Assembly (NCBI RefSeq): GCF_000423025.1
Contig: NZ_AUHE01000003.1
Location: 175,995-239,994, forward strand
Source: Gordonia shandongensis DSM 45094
GTDB lineage: Bacteria > Actinomycetota > Actinomycetes > Mycobacteriales > Mycobacteriaceae
Direction: 5' to 3'
Length of the DNA stretch: 64,000 nt
The notes beneath the pieces were generated by a model that was given only the letters and a program-made list of their open reading frames with translations, had not been told where the DNA came from and made no database searches. This document shows positions 51,353 through 59,571 of this stretch, in pieces. Within the stretch, counting starts at the first letter, position 1. The number at the start of each line of letters is the position of its first letter. The position numbers were made by a program, and so were the translations under genes.

Positions 51353-52978
51353 CTACCCGGTGGCGGTCCGGGCGAGATCGTCGTAGCGTTCGCGCAGCGT
51401 CCGTTTGACGATCTTGCCGCTGGGGTTCTTCGGCAGCTCGTCGACGACGACCACGTACTTGGGGCGTTTGAATCCGGCCAGTCGGTCGCGGAGGTGGTCG
51501 AGGATCTGCTGTTCGTCGATGTCGACGCCGGCGCGGGGGACGACGGCGGCGGTGACGGCCTCCACCCACCGCGGATGCGGGACGGCGAAGACGGCCACTT
51601 CGGCGACGCCCGGGATCTCGTAGATCGCCTCCTCGACCTCCCGGCTGGCGACGTTCTCGCCGCCGGTGCAGATCATGTCCTTCTTGCGGTCCACCACCGA
51701 CAGGTATCCGTCGGCGTCCATGACACCGAGGTCGCCGGAGTGGAACCAGCCGCCGGCGAACGCCTCCGCGGTCTTGTCGGGGCGGTGGTGGTAGCCGGCG
51801 CAGATGTGCGGACTGCGGTGGACGATCTCGCCGACCTCGCCGGGCGGGACGGCGTTCCCGTCGTCGTCGACGATGATGGTCTCGGCGTTGAGGGCGGCGC
51901 GTCCGGCACTGCCCGCGTGGGCGAGCTGTTCGTGCGGCAGCAGGATGGTGACCATCGGCGACAGCTCGGTCTGCCCGTAGAAGTTCCACAGCCGGACGTC
52001 GGGGAGTCGGTCGAGGAGTTCGCGGAGGACTTCGGCGGGCATCGGGGAGGCGCCGTAGTAGCCCTTGGCGAGCGTCGACAGGTCGGTCGACGCGAACTTC
52101 TCGGAGCGCAGGAGCCCGATCCAGACGGTCGGGGGTGCGAAGTACTTGGTGGCTCCGTGCCGTTCGATCGCGGCCAAGACGGCGTCGGGGTCGGGGGTCG
52201 GGAGGATGACGCTGGTGGCGCCGAGGTACACGTCGACGCAGAAGAAGCAGTCGAGTTGGGCGCAGTGGTACATCGGCAGCGAGTGGATCTCGATGTCGTC
52301 TGCGGTGGCGCCGCCGTCGACGATGCAGCTGACGTACTGGGCGATGAGGGAGCGGCTGGTGGAGATGACGCCCTTCGGCGACGACTCGGTGCCGGAGGTG
52401 TACATCAACCGGATCGGGTCGTCGTCGAGGACGTCGACGTCGGGCGCCCGGTCGGGACCGTCGTCGGCCCATCGTGACGCGGACTCCCATCCGGCTGCCG
52501 CCGATCGTGTCGCCGGCTCCCCGATGACGGCCCGGACCCGGATGCTCGCGGCGGGGGCGGCATCGCCGGACTCGGCGGCGATGTCGGCGGCCGCCGCGGC
52601 GACGTCGAGGAGGTCGCCGCCGGCGATGAGCCCGGATGCCCCGGAGTCGGCGAGGATGAAGGCGACTTCGCGCGGCTGCAGGGCGAAGTTGATGGGCACC
52701 AGGATCACGCCGAGCCGTGCCGCGGCGAAGACCAGGGCGCCGAACTCCCAGCAGTTCCGGGACAGCAGGGCCAGCCGGTCGCCCTTGACCAGCCCGCGGT
52801 CGGCGAGCGCATGCGCCATGCGGTTCACCGCGACGTCGAATTCGGCGAAGGTGAACTCACGCTCGGCGGTCACGACGCCGAGTTTGTCGGGCACGCGACG
52901 GGCCGTGCGATGCAGCAGGTCGCCGAGACTGTGACGACGTGCGCGGGTGATCTCGGGAAGAGCGGTGTCGACGGTCAT
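51353..52978 (-). CDS. Acyl-CoA synthetase (FadD-like)
   Basis: A 541-residue ANL-superfamily ligase activating a carboxylic acid with ATP and CoA. Motifs: P-loop MYTSGTESSPKGV (about 210-222), YGQTE, the hinge-region WFHSGDLGVMDADGYLSVVDRKKDMI, and the catalytic Lys in ELPKNPSGKIVKR near the C-terminus. Short-to-medium chain or aromatic acids are likely; the exact substrate cannot be read. A 23-bp dyad shared with the aldehyde dehydrogenase and the activator lies about 93 bp upstream, suggesting it handles the acid made by that dehydrogenase. Confidence 0.88.
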   Translation of the reverse strand: MTVDTALPEITRARRHSLGDLLHRTARRVPDKLGVVTAEREFTFAEFDVAVNRMAHALADRGLVKGDRLALLSRNCWEFGALVFAAARLGVILVPINFALQPREVAFILADSGASGLIAGGDLLDVAAAAADIAAESGDAAPAASIRVRAVIGEPATRSAAAGWESASRWADDGPDRAPDVDVLDDDPIRLMYTSGTESSPKGVISTSRSLIAQYVSCIVDGGATADDIEIHSLPMYHCAQLDCFFCVDVYLGATSVILPTPDPDAVLAAIERHGATKYFAPPTVWIGLLRSEKFASTDLSTLAKGYYGASPMPAEVLRELLDRLPDVRLWNFYGQTELSPMVTILLPHEQLAHAGSAGRAALNAETIIVDDDGNAVPPGEVGEIVHRSPHICAGYHHRPDKTAEAFAGGWFHSGDLGVMDADGYLSVVDRKKDMICTGGENVASREVEEAIYEIPGVAEVAVFAVPHPRWVEAVTAAVVPRAGVDIDEQQILDHLRDRLAGFKRPKYVVVVDELPKNPSGKIVKRTLRERYDDLARTATG

Positions 52979-53070
52979 GGCGTTCTCACCTTCTGACGGG
53001 GATCCGCGGAGGGGATCCGGAACTGTGCTTCGGTGACCTGTGACCCAGTGTCTCCCACGGGTGGTGCGGC

Positions 53071-53093
53071 AGGTGTCCACTTTCTGATCAGCT
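53071..53093. promoter_or_regulatory. Shared dyad element, copy A (acyl-CoA synthetase / EthD promoter)
   Basis: AGGTGT-CCACTTTCTGA-TCAGCT, 23 bp. The core GTCCACTTTC recurs upstream of the activator gene (55146) and the aldehyde dehydrogenase (56755). Here it lies between the divergent acyl-CoA synthetase and EthD genes, about 90 bp from each start. The left half is well conserved, the right half weak. Confidence 0.6.
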
Positions 53094-53177
53094 GTCGCCG
53101 GTGGCGCGGACGACGATGGAGTCGTCCGATTCCGTGCCGTGTGCTCGAGACGCCGCGGCCGCTCGAAGGAGAACCCC

Positions 53178-53483
53178 ATGCATCGTGTGAACGTCCTGTA
53201 CGGCGAACCGACTGATCACCGGCAGTTCGAGGAGTACTACCGGAGCACGCACCTGCCGTTGGCGGCGGCCATCCCGGGCGCGAGCGGATTGACCTTCGCG
53301 TTCGGCGTCGAGGCGGCCGAGGGTTCGTCGCCGTTCTGGGCGATCTTCTCGGCCGACTTCGCCTCGGCGGAGGCGTTCGGTGCGGGGATGGCGTCCCCGG
53401 AGGGGCAGGCGGCGGCCGCCGACATCGCGAACTATGCGACCGGTGGCGCCACGATCGTCCACTACGACGTGTTCAGCCGGTAG
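53178..53483 (+). CDS. EthD-family small protein
   Basis: A 101-residue ferredoxin-like-fold protein of the EthD / dimeric alpha-beta barrel group. HRVNVLYGEPTDHRQFEEYYRSTHLPLAAAIPG is the typical start with the conserved EYYxxxHxPL, and IFSADFASAEAFGAGMASPEGQAAAADI the second half. Such proteins serve as small mono-oxygenase-like or isomerase-like accessories in catabolic clusters. ATG 53178 has GAAGGAG upstream. The 3' end overlaps the convergent activator gene by 22 bp. Confidence 0.85.
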   Translation: MHRVNVLYGEPTDHRQFEEYYRSTHLPLAAAIPGASGLTFAFGVEAAEGSSPFWAIFSADFASAEAFGAGMASPEGQAAAADIANYATGGATIVHYDVFSR

Positions 53484-55072
53484 CGGCGGATGGCGCGGTA
53501 GAGGGTGGTGCGGCTGACTCCCAGCCGCGCCGCCGCCGCGCTCTTGTTCCCGTCGGTGACACGGAGGGCTTCAGCGATCGCGGTGCGTTCGGCCTGTTCC
53601 AGCGGGGTCAGTGAGGAGCGGATCGCCCCCGAACGGATGTGGGCGGGGAGGTCGGCGGCGGTGATGTCGCCGGCGCTGCGCCGGGACGTCAGCGCATCGA
53701 CGACCCGGACGAGTTCGGCGACGTTGCCGGGCCACCCGTATTCGGTCAGTGCGGCGATGGCGTCCGGTGTCAGCCGCACCGTGTCGTCGGGCCGGTTGCG
53801 GGTGAGGCGGGCGGCGACGAGTGCGGGGATGTCGCCGCGCCGGTGGCGCAGCGGGGGCAGGTCGACGTGGTGATCGGCGAGAGCGATCAACCGCGTGTGT
53901 TCGCCGGTCAGATCGGCTTCGGGCAGGCACGTGAGGACGACCGGCGCCGGCAGGGGGCGGGCCGTGAGCAGGTCGGCCAGACCGTGCGCGACGGGGGCGG
54001 GCAGCAGGTGCACGTTCTCCACGACCGCGGCCCGATCGATGGTGGCGGCGACGTCGCGGAGCCACTCCCGGTGGTCGCAGACCACGGTGTCGGCCCCGTC
54101 CATCCAGGCCGCCTCGAAGCCGTCGAGCGTGGTGGCGGCCGCGGTGGTCCGACCGGTCCCCGCCTCACCGGAGACCACGGTGAGGCCGCCGGGCGGGGCT
54201 GCGGAGACGGGTGCCGCGACCTCGGGTGCGCTCCGAGGTTCGGGTGTCGGGGTCAGGACGATCAGTCCGCCGTCGCCGTACCGGGTGACGGCCGCGCGGA
54301 CCGCGCGCCCCGAGACGAGGGTGAGATCGTGTTCGCTCGTCCCGGCGAGGGGTGCTTCGCGGATGAGCACGCTCAGGGTCACTCGGTCGGCGGGGTCGAG
54401 GAGCCGTCCGGCGTGCACGTTCTCCAGGTCGATCTCGGAGTCGATGGCCGCGACGGCGGAGCCGCGGAAGAGTGCGACCGCGCGGTCGAAGGCGTCGATC
54501 AGTTCTCGTTGGGGCGCTGAGGCGCTGCGCAGCAGGCGGTCCTCGATGCCGCGGACCACGGAGACGAGGAACGGCGGCAGGAGGCGGTTCTCGGCTTCGA
54601 GTCCGCAGGAGATGTCGAGGACTCCGACGGTCCGGCGGGTCACCGGGTGCCGGATGGGGTGGCGGTAGCAGGAGAAGCCGCGCAGGGCCTCGGCGAAGTG
54701 CTCGGTGCCGCGGACGCTGACGCCGCCGCCGACCTCCAGGGCGGTGCCGACGGCGTTGGTGCCCGCGGCCTCTTCGGCGAGCCACCGTCCGGTGACGACG
54801 CCGGACCGGTCCACGTGGTCGCGGACGCTGGCTTCGCCGGCGCGGATGTCGACGACGTGGGCGCTGCTGTCGGCGAGCAGGACGGCGAAGTCGGTGCCGG
54901 CGAGGGCATCGGCGACCCGGTCGAGGACGGGCCCTGCGGCGGCGAGGAGGCGACTGCCGGTGTTGACCTCGACGATGGTGTCGTCGCCGTCGAGGCAGCG
55001 GGCCGGGTCGACGCCGCTGAGCGCCGATCGGCGCCATGACGATCCGATCGCGGCGGAGGCCTGAACGGACAT
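53462..55072 (-). CDS. Fis/HTH_8 activator with GAF and degenerate AAA domain (AcoR-like)
   Basis: A 536-residue regulator laid out like a sigma-54 enhancer-binding protein but altered. The N-terminal GAF sensor region includes GTNAVGTALEVGGGVSVRGTEHFAEALRGFSCYRHPI, the AcoR/AcoK hallmark. The AAA region has a weak Walker A, VSGEAGTGRTTAA (Lys to Arg), Walker B position VVENVHLLP in place of LDEI, and no GAFTGA loop; the late PPLRHRRGDIPALVAARL and YGWPGNVAELVRVVDAL segments remain. The C-terminal HTH is NKSAAAARLGVSRTTLYRAIRRYR. Actinobacteria lack sigma-54, so it must act with another sigma factor. ATG 55072 or 55081. Likely controls the adjacent dehydrogenase and ligase genes. Confidence 0.87.
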   Translation of the reverse strand: MSVQASAAIGSSWRRSALSGVDPARCLDGDDTIVEVNTGSRLLAAAGPVLDRVADALAGTDFAVLLADSSAHVVDIRAGEASVRDHVDRSGVVTGRWLAEEAAGTNAVGTALEVGGGVSVRGTEHFAEALRGFSCYRHPIRHPVTRRTVGVLDISCGLEAENRLLPPFLVSVVRGIEDRLLRSASAPQRELIDAFDRAVALFRGSAVAAIDSEIDLENVHAGRLLDPADRVTLSVLIREAPLAGTSEHDLTLVSGRAVRAAVTRYGDGGLIVLTPTPEPRSAPEVAAPVSAAPPGGLTVVSGEAGTGRTTAAATTLDGFEAAWMDGADTVVCDHREWLRDVAATIDRAAVVENVHLLPAPVAHGLADLLTARPLPAPVVLTCLPEADLTGEHTRLIALADHHVDLPPLRHRRGDIPALVAARLTRNRPDDTVRLTPDAIAALTEYGWPGNVAELVRVVDALTSRRSAGDITAADLPAHIRSGAIRSSLTPLEQAERTAIAEALRVTDGNKSAAAARLGVSRTTLYRAIRRYRLNTS

Positions 55073-55145
55073 CGGATACACCTCCCCGGGGCGCGGACCG
55101 AACCCGCGAACTGGTCCTATCAGTGTGACACCTCACGCCTGTTCG

Positions 55146-55168
55146 CGGTGTTCACTTTCGCTACACCG
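55146..55168. promoter_or_regulatory. Shared dyad element, copy B (activator promoter)
   Basis: CGGTGT-N11-ACACCG is a perfect 6-bp-arm dyad with spacer TTCACTTTCGCT minus the last base; the core GTTCACTTTC matches copies A and C. It lies 74 bp upstream of the activator start. A separate small palindrome, GTGTGACAC, is nearby at 55123-55131. Confidence 0.65.
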
Positions 55169-55188
55169 TTGACAGACCGATCTCGTGA

Positions 55189-56640
55189 TCAACCGAGGTA
55201 GATGGTTTGCGGCTGCCGGTAGTTCTCGAACCCGCTGGTGGCGAATTCTCGGCCGATGCCGCTGTTCTTGAAGCCGCCGAAGGGGCCCGCCGGGTCGGGG
55301 GTGTAACCGTTGATGCCGACGGTGCCGGTCTGCAGGCGCCGCGCCACCCGGGCGGCGTGCTCGGCGTCGCGGGACCAGACGGTGCCGCCGAGTCCGTAGA
55401 CGGAGTCGTTGGCGATGGCGACGGCGTCGTCTTCGTCGCGGTAGGGGGCGACGGTGACGACGGGCCCGAAGATCTCCTCCTGGCCGATCGGCGAATCGTT
55501 GTCGACGTCGGCGAAGACGGTCGGCTGCACGAAGAATCCGGGGCCGTCGGGGGTGCCGCCGCCGGTGACGAGCCTGCTGGTGGCCCGTCCCTGGTCGATG
55601 TATCCCATCACGCGGTCGCGGGCGCGGGCGCGGGCGTGGACGAGTGGGCCGATCGCCGTGGCGGCGTCGCGGGGGTCGCCGACGGCGGCGCCGGACGAGA
55701 GGTCGGCGAGCAGTGCGACGACTTCGTCGTAGCGACGCTGTGGGGCGAGGATTCGGGCGGTGCGGAAGCAGGTCTGGCCGTTGTTGATGAAGACGGCGCC
55801 GAACAGGTCTTCCACCGAGGACGCGAGGTCGGCGTCGTCGAGGACGATGCCGGCGGACTTTCCGCCCAGTTCAAGGGTGACGGGTCGCAGGAGGTCGCCG
55901 CAGACGCGGGCGACGTCGCGGCCGGCGGCGGTGGATCCGGTGAACGCGACTTTGGCGACGCGGGGGTGTGCGACGAGGGCGCGGCCGGCGTCGACGTCGC
56001 CGGGGAGGATGTTCAGCACTCCGGCGGGCAGTCCCGCCTCGATGGCGGCGTCGGCGACGAGGCGGGCGTCGAGGGGCGATTCGACGGGCGCTTTGAGGAC
56101 CACCGTGCAGCCGGCGGCCAGGGCGGGTGCGTATTTCATGGCTGCGAGCGTCTGCGGATAGTTCCACGGTGCGATGGCGCCGACGACGCCGTAGGGGACG
56201 TGCCGGATCTCGACGCGGCCGCCGAGCATGCCGTCGACGATCTGGGGATGCGAGCTGCGGGCGAGGTCGGCGTAGTACCGCAACAGCAGGGGCGCGAAGG
56301 CACCTTCGAGTGCGGTCGCCAAACCGATCGGCATGCCGTTCTGCGAGGTCACCGCGGCCGCGATCTGGTCGCTGCGGGCGGTGAGGGCGTCGGCGAATCG
56401 GTCGAGTGCGTCGGCGCGGGCCTCGCCGGTCCACGAGGACCACCCGGCGGGGTCGTCGAATGCGGCGCGGGCCGCTGCGACGGCGGCGTCGACGTCGTCG
56501 GTGGAGGCCAGGACGACGGTGCCCAGTGGGCGTTCGGTGGACGGGTCGACGACGGTTCGGGTCTCGCCGCCGCGCGACGGCGTCCAGGTGCCGCCGATGA
56601 ACAGGTCGGTGTGGTCGGTTCCGATGGTGGACTCGGTCAT
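55189..56640 (-). CDS. NAD(P)-dependent aldehyde dehydrogenase
   Basis: A 483-residue aldehyde dehydrogenase oxidising an aldehyde to its acid. APWNYP and the FTGSTAAGRDV cofactor loop, catalytic Glu in LELGGKSA (about 254-261), nucleophile Cys in NNGQTCFRTARI (about 288-299) and EEIFGPVV are all intact. Position next to a methyltransferase and GT4 gene resembles Rv0223c-Rv0225 in mycobacteria. It lies upstream of, and on the same strand as, the AcoR-like activator, and copy C of the shared dyad is about 115 bp before its ATG. Confidence 0.93.
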   Translation of the reverse strand: MTESTIGTDHTDLFIGGTWTPSRGGETRTVVDPSTERPLGTVVLASTDDVDAAVAAARAAFDDPAGWSSWTGEARADALDRFADALTARSDQIAAAVTSQNGMPIGLATALEGAFAPLLLRYYADLARSSHPQIVDGMLGGRVEIRHVPYGVVGAIAPWNYPQTLAAMKYAPALAAGCTVVLKAPVESPLDARLVADAAIEAGLPAGVLNILPGDVDAGRALVAHPRVAKVAFTGSTAAGRDVARVCGDLLRPVTLELGGKSAGIVLDDADLASSVEDLFGAVFINNGQTCFRTARILAPQRRYDEVVALLADLSSGAAVGDPRDAATAIGPLVHARARARDRVMGYIDQGRATSRLVTGGGTPDGPGFFVQPTVFADVDNDSPIGQEEIFGPVVTVAPYRDEDDAVAIANDSVYGLGGTVWSRDAEHAARVARRLQTGTVGINGYTPDPAGPFGGFKNSGIGREFATSGFENYRQPQTIYLG

Positions 56641-56754
56641 GGCGTCACGCTTCCTCGGAGATCGTCCGGCCGCCGTCCGACGGTCCGGAAGCGACGGCCA
56701 GGCAGTCCCCGGTCGATGCGCTCAGTGCCGATTCTGCTGGCGCCCGCCGCCCGC

Positions 56755-56777
56755 GACTGTGCCGAAAGTGGACGACC
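56755..56777. promoter_or_regulatory. Shared dyad element, copy C (aldehyde dehydrogenase promoter)
   Basis: On the minus strand GGTCGT-CCACTTTCGGC-ACAGTC; the core GTCCACTTTC is identical to copy A. It lies about 115 bp upstream of the aldehyde dehydrogenase ATG and is oriented toward that gene, as copies A and B are relative to theirs for the left half-site. Confidence 0.6.
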
Positions 56778-56784
56778 GCGCGAG

Positions 56785-56816
56785 TTGTCCACAGGGCTTG
56801 TCCACAGTGTGGATGA
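56785..56816. promoter_or_regulatory. Cluster of DnaA-box-like sites
   Basis: TTGTCCACA, the form preferred by actinobacterial DnaA, occurs exactly at 56785-56793 and 56798-56806 (13-bp period). A third site, TGTGGATGA at 56808-56816, is the reverse complement of TCATCCACA, one mismatch from TTATCCACA. No dnaA or dnaN is near, so this is not expected to be oriC. Confidence 0.55.
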
Positions 56817-56919
56817 ATTACACACATGTGATTCAGCACGTCGCGGACCTGATCTCGCGGTTCGCAGGCTCGTCCTTCAGGCGGGTCGCCGTCGCCGACG
56901 ATCCCCGGCATCCGGATCC

Positions 56920-57660
56920 TCAGCGGACGCGGAGAACGAGGACCAGGTTGGTCGCGGCGACCTCGCGGACGCCGGGAACGTGGACGACCGGCCACGCCCA
57001 GCGGGGGAGATAACGCGGAAAGGCGGCGACGAGATCGGCGGCGGAGGTGCTGTGCGCCCAACGCAGCCCCGCTGCGGCGGTGATCGGGAACAACGAGACG
57101 CCGTACAGGTTCTTCGGCAGTCGCCCGTGACGCCGCGTGTACCAGCGGGCGGCACGGTGCCCGCCGGCATAGTGCGTCAGCCCCATCTCGTGTCCGCCGA
57201 ACGGGCCCCACCACAGCGTGTAGCTGAGGATTACGGTCCCGCCCGACCGGGTGACCCGCACCATCTCGTCGGCCATCGCCCACGGGTCCGGAGTGTGCTC
57301 GGCGACATTGGAGGAGAAGCAGACGTCCACGCTCCCGCTCCGAAACGGCAGTCGCTGCCCGCGCGCGCGAACGGTGGTGCGGTGGTCGATTCCGGCGGCC
57401 GACATCTCCCCGGCATCCGGCTCCACCGCGAGATAGTCCGCGCCGCGAGCGGTGAACGCGTCGGCGAAGAATCCGGGGCCGCCGCCGACATCGAGAACCG
57501 CCGCACCGCGTAACGATTCCGGGACCACGCCGGCGACCATCGCGGCGGTGTCATCGGCGAGGGCCGAGTAGAAGACGGCGGGCTCGGACTGCTCGTGACC
57601 GAACGCCCGCAACAGTCGAACCGATCGGGCCGCGGTGGCCCGGCGGGCGAACGGGAGCAT
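56920..57660 (-). CDS. Class I SAM-dependent methyltransferase (Rv0224c-type)
   Basis: A 246-residue methyltransferase. SAM-binding motif I is AVLDVGGGPGFFADAF (about 51-66), acidic residue in YLAVEPDAGEM, motif II/III region LPFRSGSVDVCFSSNVAEHTPDPWAMADEMVRVTRSGG. The substrate is unknown. It starts 29 bp from the divergent glycosyltransferase, an arrangement matching Rv0224c/Rv0225, which suggests a cell-wall glycolipid or polysaccharide target. Confidence 0.88.
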   Translation of the reverse strand: MLPFARRATAARSVRLLRAFGHEQSEPAVFYSALADDTAAMVAGVVPESLRGAAVLDVGGGPGFFADAFTARGADYLAVEPDAGEMSAAGIDHRTTVRARGQRLPFRSGSVDVCFSSNVAEHTPDPWAMADEMVRVTRSGGTVILSYTLWWGPFGGHEMGLTHYAGGHRAARWYTRRHGRLPKNLYGVSLFPITAAAGLRWAHSTSAADLVAAFPRYLPRWAWPVVHVPGVREVAATNLVLVLRVR

Positions 57661-57688
57661 GGTGTCAGGGTCGCATACCCTGGGTCGC

Positions 57689-58837
57689 GTGAGCGTGCCG
57701 ACCGACGTCCTGCTGCTGTGCTGGCGCGACACCGGCCACCCGCAGGGCGGCGGCAGTGAACGGTACCTCGAGCGAGTCGGCGCGGAACTCGCCCGTCGCG
57801 GATCACGCGTCACCCTGCTGACCGCCCGCTACCGCGGCGCCCCCCGCAAACAGATGCGAGACGGGATCCTGGTGCTCCGGGCAGGCGGCCGACTCACCGT
57901 GTACCCGCGGGCCCTGGCGACGATCGCGGCGGCCCGGCTCGGGCGCGGCCGCCTACGAGCTCGGGTGCCCGACGTCATCGTCGACACCCAGAACGGCGTG
58001 CCCTTCTTCGCCCGCCTCGTCACCCGGACACCGACGGTGATCCTGGTGCACCACGGTCACCGCGAACAGTGGCCGGTCGCCGGCCCCGTCTTGTCGCGCC
58101 TGGGCTGGTTCATCGAATCCCGGCTGTCGCCGCGCGTGCACCGGCGGAGCCGCTACGTGACCGTGTCGGACCCGTCGGCCGCCGAACTGGAACGCCTCGG
58201 CGTGGACCGCGACCGGATCACGGTGATCCGGGGCGGCGTGGACCCGATCCCCGCCGCGGCGAGAACCGACGCCCCCCGGACCGCCCACCCCGCGGGAGAC
58301 GGCGTGAACCTCGTCGTGGTCTCCCGACTGGTGCCGCACAAGCAGATCGAGCACGCCCTGCAGGCCGTCGCGCGCCTCGCGGTCCGCGGCGTCGACGTGC
58401 GGCTCGACATCGTCGGCGACGGCTGGTGGGCCGACCGGCTGACCACCGCGGTCGCCGACCTCGACGTCGCCGACCGGGTGCGATTCCACGGCCACGTCAG
58501 CGACGTCCGCAAACACGAGATCCTGGCCGCCGCCGACCTCCATCTGATGCCGTCACGCAAGGAGGGGTGGGGGCTGGCCGTCATCGAAGCGGCCCAACAC
58601 GGCGTCCCGACCATCGGCTACCGCAGCTCCGCGGGACTGGTCGACTCGGTGATCGACGGGGTGACCGGCGTCCTCGTCGACGACACGGACGGCCTCGTCT
58701 CCGCGACGGCGCAGCTCGCGGTCGACGCCGCCCGACGCACCGCCCTCAGTGCTGCGGCCCGGTCACGGTCCGCGGACTTCTCGTGGCACCGCACGGCCAA
58801 CGGTTTCGTCGACGTCTTCGCCGCCCTCCGGAACTGA
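57689..58837 (+). CDS. GT4-family glycosyltransferase
   Basis: A 382-residue GT-B retaining glycosyltransferase. The N-terminal domain has CWRDTGHPQGGGSERYLERVGAELARRG; the C-terminal donor domain shows VVSRLVPHKQIEHALQAVARL, DIVGDGWWADRL, VRFHGHVSD and the EX7E motif EGWGLAVIEAAQHGVP. GTG 57689 is used. The end of the gene is duplicated: a 20-bp unit containing the stop recurs directly after it (58823-58842 and 58843-58862). Confidence 0.9.
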   Translation: MSVPTDVLLLCWRDTGHPQGGGSERYLERVGAELARRGSRVTLLTARYRGAPRKQMRDGILVLRAGGRLTVYPRALATIAAARLGRGRLRARVPDVIVDTQNGVPFFARLVTRTPTVILVHHGHREQWPVAGPVLSRLGWFIESRLSPRVHRRSRYVTVSDPSAAELERLGVDRDRITVIRGGVDPIPAAARTDAPRTAHPAGDGVNLVVVSRLVPHKQIEHALQAVARLAVRGVDVRLDIVGDGWWADRLTTAVADLDVADRVRFHGHVSDVRKHEILAAADLHLMPSRKEGWGLAVIEAAQHGVPTIGYRSSAGLVDSVIDGVTGVLVDDTDGLVSATAQLAVDAARRTALSAAARSRSADFSWHRTANGFVDVFAALRN

Positions 58838-58862
58838 TCGTCGCCCTGCGGAACTGATCGTC
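58823..58862 (+). repeat. 20-bp tandem duplication at the GT4 stop codon
   Basis: GCCCTCCGGAACTGATCGTC and GCCCTGCGGAACTGATCGTC are adjacent, differing at one base, and each contains the TGA used as stop. It lies in the 45-bp convergent gap before the TetR gene. Confidence 0.8.
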
Positions 58863-58882
58863 GCTCTCGCAGGCGGGAGGCG

Positions 58883-59500
58883 TCAGCCGACGGTCGCGGG
58901 GTGGGCGGCGAACCGTTCGGGACGCATCAGCGCCGGCAGGATGAAGCCGATCAGTCGGTCGACACGGTCGAGCAGGTCGACGCCGCCGGCGACGATCTGC
59001 GAGCTGAGCTGGACGCCGACGAACGAACCGATGATGAACTCGGCGGCGTCGGCGGGCACCACCTCCGGCCGAACGTCGCCCTCGGCGATCGCCCGTGTCA
59101 CCAGGCGCCGGGAGGCCTCGATCCAATCCAGGTAGGCCGGGATCGGCTGCTCACCGCGATTGAACTCGAGGATGAGCCCGATGCCGGCGCGGATCACCGG
59201 GTCGTCGGCAGCCAACCGGGCGAACTCGCGGGTCAACTCGACGATCGTCGTGATCGCGTCGGCGTCGGTGGCGGTCACCCGATCGATGAGGGCACGAGAA
59301 CGGGCATGCTGCTCGTCGATGACGATGCGGGCCAGCTCGTCCTTCGACTGGAAGTGGAAGTACAGGGCCCCGCGCGTGACCCCGGTCTCGTCGACGATGT
59401 CGTTGAGTCGGGCGCGTTCGAATCCGAGACGACCGAAGACCCGCGCGGCACCGTCGAGGATCTGACCGCGGGTCGCGACGGCTCTCGCCTGTTTGGCCAC
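58883..59500 (-). CDS. ScbR-like (gamma-butyrolactone receptor type) TetR regulator
   Basis: A 205-residue TetR regulator whose N-terminus, KQARAVATRGQILDGAARVFGRLGFERARLNDIVDETGVTRGALYFHFQSKDELARIVIDEQHA, is of the ScbR/ArpA autoregulator-receptor style. The C-terminal domain ends IIGSFVGVQLSSQIVAGGVDLLDRVDRLIGFILPAL. GTG 59500 is preferred over ATG 59602 because GGGAGG lies 6 bp upstream. An 8-bp-arm dyad at 59572-59607 precedes it. No butyrolactone synthase is adjacent; whether it binds such a signal is unknown. Confidence 0.83.
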   Translation of the reverse strand: MAKQARAVATRGQILDGAARVFGRLGFERARLNDIVDETGVTRGALYFHFQSKDELARIVIDEQHARSRALIDRVTATDADAITTIVELTREFARLAADDPVIRAGIGLILEFNRGEQPIPAYLDWIEASRRLVTRAIAEGDVRPEVVPADAAEFIIGSFVGVQLSSQIVAGGVDLLDRVDRLIGFILPALMRPERFAAHPATVG

Positions 59501-59571
59501 GAAGCCTCCCGCCTCTGCGCTCGCCCTTGGTGTGTCCGCCCGGTCCGACCGTGGCGACGCCGTAGATCTTG

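Larger units (their letters stand above)
56641..56919. other. 279-bp gap holding dyad copy C and a DnaA-box cluster
   Basis: Between the divergent-facing ends of the aldehyde dehydrogenase 5' end and the methyltransferase 3' end. It contains the 23-bp regulatory dyad, three DnaA-box-like 9-mers and the 8-bp palindrome CACATGTG at 56823-56830. No ORF with plausible start and codon use was seen. Confidence 0.6.

Noticed and set aside
56785..56816. Chromosomal replication origin
   Set aside because: Only two or three DnaA boxes, no AT-rich unwinding region, and no dnaA, dnaN, rpmH or gyrB nearby.
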